A stretch of 64,000 nucleotides of DNA, from positions 2,123,001-2,187,000 of the forward strand of contig NC_092648.1 in the NCBI RefSeq assembly GCF_032118995.1, written 5' to 3'. A program made the position numbers and the translations under genes. The notes beneath the pieces were generated by a model, which made no database searches, was not told the DNA's origin, and worked only from the letters and a program-made list of their open reading frames with translations. This DNA is from Asterias amurensis. Its lineage: Eukaryota > Echinodermata > Asteroidea > Forcipulatida > Asteriidae. This document shows, piece after piece, positions 62,236 through 64,000 of this stretch. Position 1 is the stretch's first letter. Each line of letters opens with the position of its first letter.

Positions 62236-64000
62236 GTACTCATTAAGTTAAATTATTGAAATGTCAGGAAGTGGAGCTGTCTGAGAGGTTGACTTCCGTC
62301 TCCTAACGCCGTCGTCGATGCTGAAACACTTGTAGAGATTTACCTGTCTGTGAATTTTAATATTCACAGCGCGTCTTGTTGAAGGACAGTTAAGGCCACT
62401 ACATCTACCTAGATTAAGGTCCAAGGGTAGCTGATGTCTTTTCAAGAGAGGTTGGGTGAAAATTCATTTGAAACATATTTAGAATGTTGTATGTCCATTA
62501 AGGAGTGAGTGACATTGGAGGTAAATGCTTTTAACTCCAAATCAAATTAGCCTCAAAAGAACATTTTGTCATAGATATTTTGTTACGTTGGCATTAAGAT
62601 TGACATTAATGTAGTAACGTAAGATTGACATTAATTTAATAATGTATCGAAGACTGATTGTCAGGGTGATATTTTATTAGTGATAACTAAATTACTCTAG
62701 TCTGGGGGAGGATGGTGAATTGGAAATGTCCCTAGCTCTACTTATTGCAACATCCTGTAAAATGGTATTGTGGGAGTGGGGGGGCATAATATTGAAAATT
62801 ACTTCTAAATTGAACTAATATGATGTTGTAGTTTCTCAAGAGCCAACAGTAGCAAACCTCTCACAAACATGTAAGCAATCACCCCCATCCCACCCCTGGC
62901 TGGACCTATATTGGTCTACCCTCACACTTGCCTCATCCCTAACCGCTTTGAAGGTTCTCTACCCCCATGGATCATCTGAGAATCTGAGGTACTGTCTCAC
63001 TAAATCAATTTTAAAGTGAAAAACAAGTGCGTTCTCACCCTAAAGACACATGAAAGAGTATGCAGTGACCTTTGATAACCTTGATGGATCTGTCTAAAGG
63101 TTACATTGTTTACTGCAGAAGACGTCTGCTAACTACACATTTCCCTGTTTTAAAATACAGAGATATTCCTTCTGGAAGTACTTCCCTACCTATTCCCAAC
63201 ACTGCTTGAATCAAATTTGTGCTATCCCCCCTTCAAGTTGAGACACGTTTTGTGATGCTCTTTTATGCGTGGATGATTGGGGTTCTTGTTGTCTGAATAA
63301 AGAACCACCAAATACTACTGCATCATACCACATGTTTGACATCATCACTCGTCATTGCAAAGGCCACTAATTAAAGTCATCTTTAATCACTAATGCAATC
63401 TCTTGCCTTCCTTAATTGCGAATCATCACAACACTCTGCAGTAATTATCTCAATTTCCTGCTGTTAAGGCTGCTGTATTCAAACCTGACCTTTCGTCCTC
63501 CTCCCATATAAATATTTGACATCTTGAAGGCATTCTTAAGATTGTTAAGGCCTGAGCTTTACTTAAATGAGATAATGTGATTTAATCGCTCACAACACCA
63601 ATGTGTGATAGGCTTTGTAATAGACAATGAAACCTCTGACGTTACAATGAAACATTGAAGTTTTTTTCCCACAGATTGTGTGTGTGCACCTGGTCTGTTA
63701 TAATTTATTGTTTAATATAAACCACAATGGAAAATGACTGGGTAAGTTTTAAGTTATTTGAGGTTGACTGAAGAAAAATTTACTAGACTGGGACTTGAAC
63801 CATGACCTCTTGATTAACGTACTGGCGCTCTACCAAATGTTGGTGGTCTCCCTTTCTTTGTTTGGTTATTATTTAGTTTGAATAATTGAAGCTTCCGTTT
63901 GTTACCATTTCTTCAGCAACACTAGTTGAAGAATGCACTGTATACCTAGAAATATACTTTCTTTTTAAATTTAATTTAAAATGTCAGATTTATAGGAAGC

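Larger units (their letters stand above)
58690..64000. other. Repeat-rich spacer after RPAP1
   Basis: No gene recognised on either strand. Seen: an 89-bp direct repeat (starts 58951 and 59040, GTTCATCACAAACAAAG) with a third partial copy near 59768; paired CTGAAGACGATCAGAATATA and CTGAAGATGATCAGAGCATA at about 61323 and 61399; a 14-base C-run at 61929; a duplicated segment at 62007 and 62186; a triple GAATATTCAGTAACCTAT near 62130-62182; and a tRNA-like SINE head on the minus strand at about 63780-63850. Confidence 0.5.

Noticed and set aside
63780..63850. Minus-strand tRNA-like sequence with GGTTCAAGTCCC
   Set aside because: The acceptor and anticodon arms do not pair properly. More likely a SINE head fragment. 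The same applies to the piece at about 53260-53330.

Overview
The window looks like nuclear DNA from an echinoderm, most likely a sea star. The evidence is an AT-rich, intron-rich metazoan gene, a family of small secreted C-type lectins, and dense short inverted-repeat transposons flanked by TTAA. The species assignment is inference. No bacterial, viral or organellar genes were seen.

There are two gene systems. The first is a complete plus-strand RPAP1 gene (RNA polymerase II-associated protein 1). I could rebuild it as 27 coding exons from 14849 to 58235. All splice sites are GT/AG, all phases agree, and the product is 1440 residues. A non-coding first exon near 13100-13210 is likely. The second is a family of intronless C-type lectin genes. 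Three lie on the minus strand at 1-5440: one frameshifted and cut by the window edge, two intact. Three intact ones lie on the plus strand at 28255-33848, inside the 17.8-kb intron 11 of RPAP1, with three broken fragments.

Layout: 1-5.7 kb, inverted lectin genes with duplicated upstream blocks; 5.7-10 kb, a pile-up of TTAA-flanked MITEs, one nested in another; 10-13 kb, AT-rich spacer; 13-24.7 kb, RPAP1 promoter and exons 1-11; 24.7-42.5 kb, the giant intron with the nested lectins and a 2.1-kb sequence present three times in tandem; 42.5-58.2 kb, RPAP1 exons 12-27, with a 41-bp minisatellite in intron 21; 58.3-64 kb, repeat-rich spacer without recognisable genes.

RPAP1 is a housekeeping factor for RNA polymerase II assembly and nuclear import. 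The lectins are expected to be secreted sugar-binding proteins, plausibly in immunity. They share nearly the same signal peptide and N-terminal half but differ in the loop that binds ligand. Nothing suggests a functional link between the two systems beyond their physical nesting.
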